Positions 34,235 to 44,233 of a DNA stretch of 64,000 nucleotides are shown piece by piece. A program made the position numbers and the translations under genes. Under the pieces are notes generated by a model. It was given only the letters and a program-made list of their open reading frames with translations. It ran no database searches and had not been told where the DNA came from. Position 1 is the first letter of the stretch. Every line of letters begins with the position of its first letter. Source of the DNA: Paracentrotus lividus (lineage: Eukaryota > Echinodermata > Echinoidea > Camarodonta > Echinidae); contig CALNVZ010003434.1 of assembly GCA_940671915.1 (NCBI GenBank), forward strand, positions 13,915,975 through 13,979,974. The letters run 5' to 3'.

Positions 34235-34835
34235 AAAGTTGACGTTAGATTAGCCCGATCGCCTCCGGGACGCTGCGCGCATGTGTGTACACGGACTGCC
34301 GTGGCATGCGCCGCAGTTAATGTTAGAGCGACTTATTTCCCTCGAACTCACGGGTTTCTCATGTTATAAGAAGCCAGAACAGACGGGTAACTGCTTGCAT
34401 GCCTATTCTGGTTCATCCATCATTCTCAGCTGATACGTTGTGAGAACGATGGATGAAACAGGGAGAGGCATGCGAGCGCACTTGCGAGCAGTCAGTGGCG
34501 GATCCAGGATTTCATTACAGGGGGGGGGCCAAAAACCGAAATTTCAGATTTTTTTTTTTTTTTTTTTTTTTTTTAGTTGGGGGGGGGGCAGGTGTTAATT
34601 CGGCCATCAAAGACGTCATCATGTATAGTCATAGGGGTAGAGTTGGGGTCAATCGCCCGTTCGTCTTTTTTTTACTTTTTTTTTTTTTTTTTTTTTGCTG
34701 GGGGGGTGGCCCACCCTGGATCCGCGTCTGGCAGTTACCGGTCCGCTCTGGCTTCGTGTAACGTGAAGAACCCGTTGAGTTCGAGGGGAATGAATCGCTC
34801 GGTCACGTCACGTCAGCTGCCTAATTCCATTTTAT
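34235..34835. mobile_element. Nested foldback, relatively GC-rich
   Basis: The outer arms pair (TTCCCTCGAACTCACGGGTT against AACCCGTTGAGTTCGAGGGG). A second element with GTGGCGGATCCAGG / CCTGGATCCGCG ends, G runs and T runs sits inside at about 34493-34735. No coding potential beyond low-complexity frames. Confidence 0.65.
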
Positions 34836-35181
34836 TTTGTAAGACTACGATCACAATATATATATAGCCTTTTTTATGTATATTTTCGTGTCAGAGACTG
34901 CAACACTAAAATGTGGAGTACAATTCTCAGCAAAAACAGATTAAAAACAAAAAAAAATAATTTTCTTTCAGTTCTCCGGCGCTGATTGTTCATTTTAAAA
35001 ATCAATGCAAATTAATTCATCACCCAGAAAATTACAACACGTATTATTAATACATTGAAGTTTTGACAACGCACAAGGATACATATTAACCATAAAGTAT
35101 ATAAAAGAGAAAAAGTATGATTTTTTTTCTTTTTAAAACCACAGACCAACGAAAATAGCAACAAGAATAGCAACAACTTAC

Positions 35182-35241
35182 CGTAACCGGACTCCTTTCC
35201 ATAGTTCTCAGCTACGCCAGCTCCAGGTTTTGACCCGTATC
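35182..35241 (-). CDS. Gene D module exon, 20 aa
   Basis: A 60-nt minus-strand exon with acceptor CTCCAG and donor GTAAGT, phase 1-1, encoding GYGSKPGAGVAENYGKESGY. Its only difference from the modal module outside the Ala/Ser site is Pro at position 6. The modules are rich in Gly, Tyr, Ala, Lys and Glu, near neutral in charge, with no Cys, and are probably disordered or fibrous. The neighbouring 35843 exon and its intron are a tandem copy 661 bp away. Confidence 0.78.
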
Positions 35242-35321
35242 CTGGAGGGAGGAATAGATTAACGAGTTCAAATTTATGCCATACTTTGTTGTAAAACTTT
35301 TTTTCGAGCCTAACGATTAAA

Positions 35322-35345
35322 ACAATAATAATAATAATAATAATG

Positions 35346-35405
<60 letters not shown>

Positions 35406-35410
35406 TTAAC

Positions 35411-35470
<60 letters not shown>
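35322..35470. repeat. (TAA)n microsatellite
   Basis: About 150 bp of ATA/TAA units in the intron beside the 20-aa module exon. A homologous array occupies the same intron position at 55622-55750, so the tract predates the duplication. Poly-Ile/Leu/Tyr frames here are artefacts. Confidence 0.95.
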
Positions 35471-35477
<7 letters not shown>

Positions 35478-35842
35478 GGAAAAAATATATATATATATAC
35501 ATGTATATATATATATATACAGGCTTTTTAATGTATATTTTTGCGTCAGAGACTGCAACAATAAAATGTGAAATAAAATTCTCAGCAAGAACAGATTAAA
35601 AACCAAAACATTTTTATTTTCTTTTAGTTCTACGGCGTTGATTGTTCATGTTAAAAATCAATTCAAATTAATTCATCAACCAGAAAATTATAACACGTAT
35701 TATTGATACATTGAAGTTTTGACAACGCACAAGGATACATACTAATAAAAATAAAGTATATAAAAGAGAAAAAGTATGATTTTTTTTTTCTTTTTAAAAC
35801 CACAGACCAACGAAAATAGCAACAAGAATAGCAACAACTTAC

Positions 35843-35902
35843 CGTAACCGGACTCCTTTCCATAGTTCTCAGCTACGCCAGCTCCAGCTTTTGACCCGTA
35901 TT
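35843..35902 (-). CDS. Gene D module exon, 20 aa
   Basis: 60 nt, acceptor CTCCAG, donor GTAAGT, phase 1-1. It encodes EYGSKAGAGVAENYGKESGY, with Glu in place of the usual first Gly because the exon starts AA instead of GA. Otherwise it is the modal sequence. Confidence 0.78.
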
Positions 35903-36526
35903 CTGGAGGGAGGAATAGATTAATGAATATTTATGCAATACTTTGTTGCAAAACTTTTTTTTCGGGCGTAACGATTAAAATAATAAAAGAAACAATATAT
36001 ATAATACAGTATTCATGTTATACAACATCATTTACATCAGACATGTTGTGTATATAATAATAATATAATAATATCACATATGAATAAATCAAGAGACACG
36101 TTTAATAATGTGACAATTATTCGCGTCAGAGACTGTAACACTGAAATGAGTACAAAGTACAATTCTCAGTAAAAAACAAATTTTGTAATCTTTTAGTTCT
36201 ACGGCGCTGATTGTTAATGTTAAAAATCAATTCAAACTAAATCATCACCCACACAATTATAACACGTATCATTAATACATTGAAGTTTTGAAAACGCACA
36301 AGGAAACAGAGAAAAGTATATATTTTTCTTTTCAAAATGAGATTACTAACGATTGGGAAATCCTCACATTGGCAAAGTCAGTGACTACAATATGTGATGT
36401 CATCAGTGATCCAATAGAGATCAGTGGATGGAGAAAGGTATTAAAAAGAGATGAGAAATAATTACGAACTGGATTGAAAAAAAAATGTATATAAATATTA
36501 ATGGATAAACCTCAACAACAGCTTAC

Positions 36527-36607
36527 CATATCCGGTCTCCTTTGGTGACTTTGCATAATTTTCATTTACTGTGCTGGCTTCATCTGGTTTTTCTTTTAAC
36601 TCGTATC
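36527..36607 (-). CDS. Gene D module exon, 27 aa KEKPDEAS type
   Basis: 81 nt between acceptor CCGTAG and donor GTAAGC, phase 1-1. It encodes GYELKEKPDEASTVNENYAK then SPKETGY. It keeps the GY start and ENY core of the short modules but carries an acidic/Pro insert and an SPK insert. Close relatives are at 50806-50886 and 56224-56304. Confidence 0.78.
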
Positions 36608-36847
36608 CTACGGAGAGGAATAAGTGCAGCCTTATAGGGATTGTTTGAATTTATTAAGGTTTCAAAAAATGCTCTTCTAGCTAATGATAGGTGCGCAGCC
36701 GTAAATTCTTAAGATGGTTGAGGGGGCACAGCTTTAAATTTCCTGATGTTGACATTTGTGTAAAATGATAAGATCTCAAATAAAGAAAGAAAAAAAAATA
36801 AAGACGGATATTTTAAGAAAAGATAAAAACGTAATAGAAATTGAATA

Positions 36848-37075
36848 AATCAGTAGAACAATCAGTAGAGCGTCTGCCTTATGAACAGGAGACCCTGGGT
36901 TCGATCCCGGGTCGAGTCATACCGAATATTAAAAAATGGGACCCTCTGCCTTTTACCTAGGCGCTCGGTATTTGTGAATGCAGAGGGATAATAATAACAT
37001 TATTTTATGCAGGGCCCGCTGGGAGAACATTTCATTAAGAGCGAAGTGTTGGCTACCCTGGATAATAATAGTTAA
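36848..37075 (+). mobile_element. tRNA-derived SINE, copy 1
   Basis: The head resembles a tRNA: box A-like AATCAGTAGAGCGTCTGCC and a good box B, GGTTCGATCCC, at 36898-36908. The body contains GCAGGGCCCGCTGGGAGAAC and ends CTACCCTGGATAATAATA. It lies in an array 1 intron, and the same insertion is at 56543-56770, so it predates the duplication. Confidence 0.82.
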
Positions 37076-37254
37076 TATTATTAGTATAAGTATAAAACAC
37101 GACATTTGTTTTTATGCGTTGAAGCATGGGATCTAACACAATTACCTACAATGGAAGTTATACACTTAAAAATCTTTCTTAAAAAATTGTGTTCCTACAC
37201 ATATAAATAGCTCAAACCATTGAATTATTGATGGAAACAACAAAAACAAATCAC

Positions 37255-37334
37255 CATATACCGGCTTCCTTTCAATAGTTCTCATTTAGGCCCGCGGCGC
37301 TCGATTCATCTGGTTTCCCTTTTAGCTCGATATC
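37255..37334 (-). pseudogene. Gene D module exon, 27-aa ESSAAG type, frameshifted
   Basis: Counterpart of the intact 81-nt exon at 56947-57027 but 80 nt long, with an extra T near its start (GATATCGAG) and bases lost at AACTATTG. The phase-1 frame hits a stop. Donor GTGATT is shared by both copies. Because exons here are symmetric, skipping it would keep the frame. Assembly error is an alternative. Confidence 0.65.
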
Positions 37335-38350
37335 CTAGGAAAAGGAATAAATAAGTGCAGGCATACTAACATGTATATATCTTACTGTATCAGTTGGGTA
37401 TCTTGGAACGGGGAATGGGGAGGGGTTACGTGCCCCGGGAGGCACTTGAGAGGGCACTTTAAAGAACCCCTACCTAATAAATAAATAAATGAATAAATTT
37501 AAAACAAAAAAATAGCTCGCGTATTATTCGTTTGATAAGATATTAGTATCCTCTTTTTTAATAACACCTCATTTTTATACTGATGGAAGTCGTTGCACCT
37601 GACCCCCTAGTGACATAATTTTTTAAATATAACAGACTTATGTTCAAACGAAACAAAAAACAATTTAATCGTTCAGCAGTACCGGATTTTAGACCGGGAG
37701 TGACATTTAAACATTTGCCTGACGCGGAATTGACCTAGATACGTCACTGGCATTTTATTTATTTATTAATTTTTTTTTTAAAGTTTGCAAGGGCCTCAAT
37801 ATAAATGTAGCTAAAATTTTCCTCGATAGAGACTTGGTTGTATAAACGCAGAAAGGAGAAGTGCAATTTTCACCAAGAAGAAATCAAGTCATCATGATGT
37901 TTTTGCCATCCATGCTCAGAAAATAAAAAGTAGACTAGCGGGCGAAATAAAGGGTTTAAGTAGAGGGGTTGCAAATATAAAATTTGAAAAATAGGGGGCG
38001 CAGTTTTAGAATTTCCTGATAGTCATAATTAGTGACATGTTTCCCACTGGATCCTCTTCTGCAAAGATTATCCTCAAAGGACGGATAAGATACACCACGT
38101 AATAATATTAAAAAATAAAAGTAGACAATAAAAAATGATTAATTTTAATATGAACAAAAAAAAAAAATGAAAAAAATAAGTGGACATGCCATTGTGCTCC
38201 ACTGGATCCGCCTATCATGCCAATAAAAAGTTTATTTTCAAAGGCGGATACATAAATAAAAGACGTAGGCCTACGTAATAAATATTGACCCCAAAATGAG
38301 TTTTTATCAACTCGGCGATGGAAAAAAACAAAACAAACATCATAAATTAC

Positions 38351-38392
38351 CGTAACCGTTCTCCTTAACGCCAGCTCCAGCTAATTCATACC
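38351..38392 (-). CDS. Gene D module exon, 14 aa
   Basis: 42 nt, acceptor TCACCCAG, donor GTAATT, phase 1-1, encoding GYELAGAGVKENGY. A shortened module in which ENYGKEAGY has collapsed to ENGY. An inverted and now broken copy is at 63575-63614. Confidence 0.65.
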
Positions 38393-38592
38393 CTGGGTGA
38401 GGAATAGATCAATACAGTCATATATATACCGTAAATAAAAATGTAAATGTAAATGAAAAATGTGAATTATGTGAAGGAAAACAAAAAGGGAAGGAAAAGC
38501 CCTCTAATGTTAACTGGATTAAATCATCGAATTATTGATAGACAAAAAGTAGGAAAGAAACAAAGAAAAAAAAAACAACAACAACAGCTTAA

Positions 38593-38655
38593 CATTATCG
38601 GCCTCCTTTCCATAGCTCTCACTATTAACTCGAATGCCAGCTTTAGAGTCATATC
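38593..38655 (-). pseudogene. Decayed module exon, both splice sites lost
   Basis: 63 nt that would read GYDSKAGIRVNSESYGKEAD then N in phase 1, but the acceptor AG is GT and the donor GT is TT. The body is uninterrupted, so loss of the splice sites is either recent or the whole decay. The inverted copy at 63323-63385 has the same lesions, so they predate the inversion. Confidence 0.6.
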
Positions 38656-39289
38656 ACAGTGAGAGGAATGGATTTAAAAAATTCATAGTCATACCATACT
38701 TTGTTGCAGTCTCAAAATAATTAGGCCTAAATGTATAAAGCCATGTACTGTAAATTTGTTCTTTATAGACTGGAATTTTTAAAACACACAATTAAAAGTG
38801 TAATTTTCGTCAAAAACAAATTAAAAAAAAAAACAACTAGAAATTCAGTCAAAATTGAATTAACACCAACAAATTATTATAAATAACGTAAGCAATGACG
38901 ATTCACAATGAATACGATAACAGTAAACAGTGAGAGAAAAAAAAAACAACATGATTTTATTATTGTTTCTTATCAAGTTTAGATCACTCACGACATGTAA
39001 AGCCTCGCGTTGGCAAAAATGATATGATATTTGCAGAAGTCATAATGCTTATGATCACCAAAGCGGAGTGGCCCCGCCGTTATAAGACGCATGTTATAAA
39101 TATTAAACCAATAATGTGTTTTCAGACACATATACAATAAAATGATAAAAATGTTATTTATGCGATCGAAAACGCTTTCTCATGTTAAGTGGCTTAAATC
39201 ATCGAATAGATAAACCGCGAACAGACAAACACAAGGAATAAAAAACAAAAAACAAACAAACAACCAAAACAAAACAAAAAACAAATTAC

Positions 39290-39335
39290 GAGAACCGGCC
39301 CCCTTTTCATAGTTATCACCCTTCCCTTTCAATCC
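39290..39335 (-). pseudogene. Decayed first module exon of array 1
   Basis: Module-like sequence GLKGKGDNYEKGAGS next to the gene D first exon. The expected acceptor AG reads TG, and the end has lost a base before GTAATT, so the length is not a multiple of three. Probably skipped. Confidence 0.5.
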
Positions 39336-39452
39336 CATTGGAAAATAATGTATAAATGCAGTTTTATGTACACAAAAACAAATATAACAAAAAACAAATA
39401 AAATAAAAGGGAAAAGAAGATTAAAAATTGTGAGGATTTGAATAAGACATAC

Positions 39453-39555
39453 CTTGCTGTTCTTCACGAAATGTCTGAACAGTAGCCCCGGTAGTTTGGT
39501 AGATATTGAAGGCCAAGGCCATGACAAGAAAGATGACAGATACTTTAGACTTCAT
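39453..39555 (-). CDS. Gene D exon 1, signal peptide exon of array 1
   Basis: Minus-strand first exon: 34 codons plus one base, then a consensus donor (CAAG followed by GTATGT). It begins MKSKVSVIFLVMALAFNIYQ, with TTGA as the likely cleavage region, and ends TVQTFREEQQ. Phase 1 matches the module exons, whose first codon is completed to Gly. Skipping the broken modules, the chain 39453, 38351, 36527, 35843, 35182, 32959, 32337 stays open and gives about 140 aa. A TATA-like box is 127 bp upstream. Acting outside the cell is inferred from the signal peptide; function is unknown. Confidence 0.8.
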
Positions 39556-39678
39556 CTTCTTTTCTTCTCTGGAGTTGCGAATGATTATGATGGTGCTACG
39601 TGTAGTTTGAGATAAACTTCTAGACAACAAGCTTTGGTGCGTCGCGTCGTCGTGTGGTATAACTTCGCTGGACAACTG

Positions 39679-39686
39679 CTTTTATG
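39679..39686 (-). promoter_or_regulatory. Gene D TATA-like box
   Basis: CATAAAAG on the minus strand, about 127 bp before the ATG. It matches the paralogues in position but not in exact sequence. Confidence 0.5.
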
Positions 39687-40214
39687 GTTTCTCAGATTTT
39701 ATTGATAATTTTCAATTTTCATTCCAAAGTCTCTCATTTTCCTTGTAATAAGGTACCAAACGAGGCATACAATCTTCATCCCATTTTTGCTTGTAAATTC
39801 TTGATGGAGATTAATGTGTGTTATGAGCCATTTAATGCCATTTACATTCGTATTAATTTCATTCAATTTCAGAAATGTCTTTTGTGACTAGATTATGATT
39901 ATTTATTGCTATTCAAATGCCCGATTAGTTGCGATCATCAAAATCTTTAATAGCACTAACCATCTGCCCATCATTCTTTATATTTAAAACTATGGCAATC
40001 ATTGAATATTAAATATAAATTGTAAATTAGACACAATCTAGTGGAAAATCGATTTAATAATTTACAAGATTTTATTCAAAGTGATGTGTCGTATTAATGT
40101 AAAGTTTAAGAATGATTGACACCCGGTCTTCTTATTCTAGACATCTCAAAAGGAGTACATCAATGGAAAGCTAGCTACAGTTATGACATACAAATAAACA
40201 TACACGGTGGCGGA
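39687..40214. other. No recognisable gene
   Basis: A+T-rich upstream flank of gene D. Nothing coding or repeated is evident. Confidence 0.5.
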
Positions 40215-40611
40215 CCTAGCCTGATTAGACACATTATTATTATTATTTATTTTATTTTTTAAATATTTTTTTACACAAAAATTTTCAAAGCGCAATTACA
40301 AACATATAAATGATATTAAAACATGAAGTTATTAAGCTACAAAATATATCAATATAACTTAATTAATACAAAATTATTATAACACACTTAATATCAATAA
40401 TAATATAACCTAGCCTAGCTAAGTTGAATTGAACAAATATGTCTTGAGTCTTTTCTGTTTCTGTGGTAGGTGAGTTCTGAATGTGAGTAGGAAGTGAGTT
40501 CCATAGAAGGGGTGCACAAACTGAAAAAGCCCGGTCGCCGTATTGTGGGTGAGAGGACCGAGAGCAAGCTGGGCCTGGTTGAAGATCTGAGGGTATTATC
40601 AAAAGGATCAA
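40215..40611 (-). mobile_element. Non-LTR retrotransposon 3' fragment
   Basis: On the minus strand it encodes YGDRAFSVCAPLLWNSLPTH and, after a one-base shift, KRLKTYLFNST and a stop: the characteristic C-terminus of Jockey/CR1-type LINE ORF2. An A+T-rich 3' UTR follows. The 5' part is missing. Confidence 0.8.
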
Positions 40612-40639
40612 AAGTATTCTATCGAAAAGTGACCTTTGA

Positions 40640-40970
40640 CTTAATTAAGATAAGGAAAGAGGAAAATAATTGGAAAGACAGAGTGTGAGGGTGTGTGTGT
40701 GTGTGTGTTGCTGCAAAGTATTGAATGAGCCAATAAATCCACCGGAAAATTCCAAGATACACTTTTTTTCCCTATTTGTTTCTTTTGACTCTTCCACTCT
40801 CTGATTATCCCGGTAAAGACAATCTCCTTTTCATATCCGTCCCTCCTATCATCGTATCTCTCACCCTCCACTACTTGTGTTAGGACTGTCCCTCTTGTGC
40901 CACTTTCTCCCCTTTTCTGAAATACTGATTCTGTTTCACCTTCCATCTTTTTATATTCGTTCTCCGGCCT

Positions 40971-41001
<31 letters not shown>

Positions 41002-41098
41002 TTATCTCGCTTTCCATCTCTCTCTATCTCTAGCTCTCAATATATCTCTCATTTTGTGCAATATCCCTCGTGTTGATCAATTGGGATGCAATTTATCT
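40640..41098 (+). repeat. Segmental copy of 21641-22125
   Basis: Matches the gene B flank, with (TG)n at about 40691 and (TC)n at about 40976. It ends at the left target duplication of the next element. Confidence 0.8.
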
Positions 41099-41302
41099 GG
41101 CTTATGCTAAAGTGTAGCGTTGTGGCGCGGCGCGGCGCGTTGAAAAGTTGAAATAATCGACGAAAAAAAAATAAGGTGTCTTGAAAGCGTCCTACGAAAA
41201 AAGAAAAAGATTCTGGATCGATTTTTGTGAAATTTTTGGAAATTCAAGTTCTTTCCAGACAAAAGAATTTAGGAGCTGGCATTGTGTGAGTACAAAGGCC
41301 GG

Positions 41303-41360
<58 letters not shown>

Positions 41361-41379
41361 TGATAATAATAATGATAAA

Positions 41380-41441
<62 letters not shown>

Positions 41442-41509
41442 ATAATGATAATAATAATAATGATACATTTTTATTATTATTATTACTATTATTATTATTA
41501 TTATTATTA

Positions 41510-41545
<36 letters not shown>

Positions 41546-41550
41546 TATTG
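41303..41550. repeat. (TAA)n/(TTA)n compound microsatellite
   Basis: About 250 bp of TAA units switching to TTA units and back, so parts are complementary and can fold. It lies inside the 41099-42544 element. Open frames of poly-Ile, Tyr, Asn or Leu are artefacts. Confidence 0.97.
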
Positions 41551-41950
41551 CTTACTATTAGAAATATTATTTAACTGATAATATAAGCTTCAACATTATT
41601 AATACGGAGGCAATGGCAAATATACAGACCCATATCGACCTAAGTATGTGTTCACATCTTCTAAAGATGACATCTAAATTTAGCATGTCATTAATTTGCC
41701 TATTCATTATTAAAGGCTGGTAAAATAAGCCCCACATTCATTGGGGTGGGAGATTAAGGGGCGCCAAATTTGAGCTGATGACTTTTTTTTTGGGGGGGCG
41801 CCAAAATTGCAGGTCGCCAAGTCCTGGGTGCGCCCATGTTTTTACTAAAAATACTAGTTTGCCCAATTTAATTAGCGAATTCGGGTTATCGATGTCGATG
41901 TCCGATGTGCACTGTGTGATCGATCCTAGACTAGAGTCTACAAGGTCAAG

Positions 41951-41988
41951 ATGGCGGAGGGTGAAGCCAAGGGGGCTGCCAACAGCAG
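41951..41988 (+). CDS. Possible captured first exon inside the transposon
   Basis: AAG precedes an ATG in good context, followed by MAEGEAKGAANS and then a consensus donor (CAG followed by GTAACA), within a GC-richer patch that stands out from the A+T-rich element. It resembles the start of an ordinary host gene carried by the element. Twelve codons are too few to identify it. Confidence 0.35.
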
Positions 41989-42306
41989 GTAACATAAACT
42001 GTAACAATATTCACTAGTTACAAAGTATTGATATCTAATCAATGTTCTGTTCTATAATATTTCATCAAATGACTTGTCATACCAACAAATTTTATCACAA
42101 ATTTTGCTCTCAGCCAATCAGATGCAAGCATTTCAGGTAGCTTATAACAGTTTGTCGGATAAAACGGCCGACAAGTCCTTGATGAAATAACACCCAAGAC
42201 TAGCCCATCGCGATTTCTGATTGCTGCGATGTCGATAGCTGTCGATGATGCCGTAAAACAGGATCGACCGAACTTTTCATCGTTTGGAACTATTAGTCAC
42301 ACAATT

Positions 42307-42337
<31 letters not shown>

Positions 42338-42610
42338 TGCACACTAATCCCACAAAAGGGCTTATGCTAAAGTCTCGAGTCCGAAATGATAATCATTTCC
42401 ATTTCCAAAAATTTCACAAAAATCGATCCTGAATCTTTTCCTTTTTTCGCAGGACGCTTTCAAGACACCTTATTTTTTTTCGTCGATTATTTCAACTTTT
42501 CAACGCGCCGCGCCGCGCCACAACGCTACACTTTAGCATAAGCCATTTATCTTATCCTTATCTAAATACATTATATTTTCTTTAATATTTCAATCTTTAT
42601 TGTCAATATA

Positions 42611-43501
42611 CAGAGTGAGTCCATAAAAATGTCCCATCATTTTGAAGCTGTCTTGTAAATAGTATGAATATTTAATCATGGGTTTTAGGATGTTTTGGAA
42701 GAGTCACCCTCCTGGCATATGTTGGTACCATTTTCATTTGGATCTTTGCACGCATGACTGAATAACAATCTTCAGAAGACGGTAAGATCTCACTTGCACC
42801 AAGTGGCTGGGTGAAGAATAAACAAATTGAGAATTTATTACTTATGTGCACGCACAAAGACACATACCCACACGTCCCCTAATTTAAACATACACAAAAC
42901 ACATACACACCCACACACCCTCCACACATACACATACACACGCACATACCCAATCTCATCCATACAAGCACATACACACATAAACATCAACACATCCACA
43001 CGCATACACACACACACCCTCATTCACACTCACAAACAGTTGTATTATTTTTTTTTTTTAATTAATAGGGAATTACTACGTCCCAAGTATTTAGTGATGA
43101 TCTTGGTAAACAGTACGTCAAATAGGACATTTAATTGTGAATTGTTTAATGTGTGTGTGGTGCGTATTTGATGATGTGCGTGTGTGTGTGAGGGAGGATG
43201 GGTGTGTGTGGGAGGATGGGTGTGTGTGGGTGTGTCTGTGTGGTGAGAGGGTGTGTTTAGACATATTCTGTCAACATTTGCTTTTAATCTTCAACCAGCC
43301 ACTTGGCGCAAGTTAGATCGTACCCTCTTCTGAAGATTGTCTGTTATTCAGTCATGCGTGCAAAGATCCAAATGAAAATGGTACCAATATAAGCTAGGAA
43401 GATGACTTTACCAAGACATATCTTGAAACCCATAATTGAATATTCATACTTTTTCACAAGATACCTTCAAAATGATGGGACATTTTTATTGACTCACTCT
43501 G
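42611..43501. mobile_element. TIR element with about 200-bp arms, TA duplication
   Basis: CAGAGTGAGTCCATAAAAAT at the left is matched inverted at the right, and the arms pair for about 200 bp. TA flanks (42609-42610, 43502-43503). The gene B flank near 22180 is uninserted. The loop holds CA-rich (42845-43030) and GT-rich (43150-43250) tracts that could pair with each other. No transposase. Confidence 0.85.
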
Positions 43502-43989
43502 TATACGGTACCGTGTAGATTACTTGAGCCAACAAAATAACGAGTTGAGGTGGGTATATGGTCATATTCCTGAAAATTAAAGAGTTTAATTAAATTAAGT
43601 GCTCAAAAAAGGAAATAGGATTCCTATTACTGAAATTGTTTTCCCCAAAACAAGCCCGTCGCCGTTTTGTTTTAAATTGAATTAATGAATCGGGAATTGG
43701 TGCATGAAATTGACGACTAAATGAACATAATATGAATTCGTTTGCACAGCACAAAAATGTTAGTGCCGAAAAAATAAAACTGAGTGCACCTAACGAAAAA
43801 TTACGTGCACGTATTGAAATTTATTGCTCGAATTAAAAATTTGTATAACCCAACCGGCACGAAAGCGGCAGCTGCGGGAATTTGAATGCACATAAATGAA
43901 ATAGAGTGAGGAAATGATGAACTTGAGCAGGAAAACCTATACTAAATGAGGAAGTTTAGGCAATTTTATCTTGACGAAGCCTTTAATAC
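43502..43989. other. 3' side of gene C exon 1, nothing recognised
   Basis: The first part matches 22190-22260. No counterpart of gene A or B exon 2 is present, so the segment carrying it seems to have been deleted here. Confidence 0.5.
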
Positions 43990-44104
43990 CCCATCGGCGA
44001 CGTGTTTCACGAACTACCGACCCAGGGATCTTGGAGCTAGTAGTGTGGTAGAAATGGACGACCATGATCACGACGAGAAAGATGACGGATAATGTTGACT
44101 TCAT
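43990..44104 (-). CDS. Gene C exon 1, signal peptide exon
   Basis: Minus-strand first exon of 38 codons plus one base, donor GTATTA. It begins MKSTLSVIFLVVIMVVHFYH, then TTSSKIPGSVVRETRRRW, one residue different from gene B. No private exon 2 follows. Two outcomes are possible: read-through gives a 55-aa peptide with a basic tail ending VKIKLPKLPHLV, or splicing joins it in phase to array 1 as an alternative first exon. A longer frame starting at 44131 is unlikely because the signal peptide begins at the conserved second ATG. The TATA-like box is at 44225-44233. Confidence 0.7.
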
Positions 44105-44224
44105 CTTCTTATTCTGTTTTAAGATCCTCATAGTTTGACGCCGTTTGCAGCTTGAGTTTAGCTACCAGAATGCGTCGACGTAACGTTGTTATTGAAAGTT
44201 GTGATTTTCGGACGGTGTAGAGAT

Positions 44225-44233
44225 CTATTTATC
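44225..44233 (-). promoter_or_regulatory. Gene C TATA-like box
   Basis: GATAAATAG on the minus strand, about 121 bp before the ATG, identical to gene A. Confidence 0.5.

Larger units (their letters stand above)
41099..42544. mobile_element. 1.45-kb element with about 150-bp TIRs and 8-bp duplication
   Basis: Both ends begin GGCTTATGCTAAAGTGTAGC, with near-identity for about 150 bp including a GGCGCGGCGCGGCGCG stretch. ATTTATCT flanks both sides (41091-41098, 42545-42552). The empty paralogous site is near 22117-22130 (CACTTATCTTATCC). An 8-bp duplication suits hAT, P or Merlin-type transposases. No transposase is present. It contains a large TAA/TTA array and a possible captured exon. Confidence 0.9.

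Noticed and set aside
35317..35606. Open frames of poly-Leu, poly-Ile and poly-Tyr
   Set aside because: They are translations of a TAA microsatellite in different frames.
36848..36920. A functional tRNA gene
   Set aside because: Box B is good, but the acceptor and anticodon stems do not form and a SINE body follows; tRNA-derived SINE instead.
41244..41578. Low-complexity open frames of about 90-98 codons
   Set aside because: TAA/TTA microsatellite inside a transposon; no gene signal.
43937..43989. Read-through cationic tail of gene C as a conserved peptide
   Set aside because: Genes A and B have different frames after the same point, which coincides with a GT donor; kept only as an alternative.
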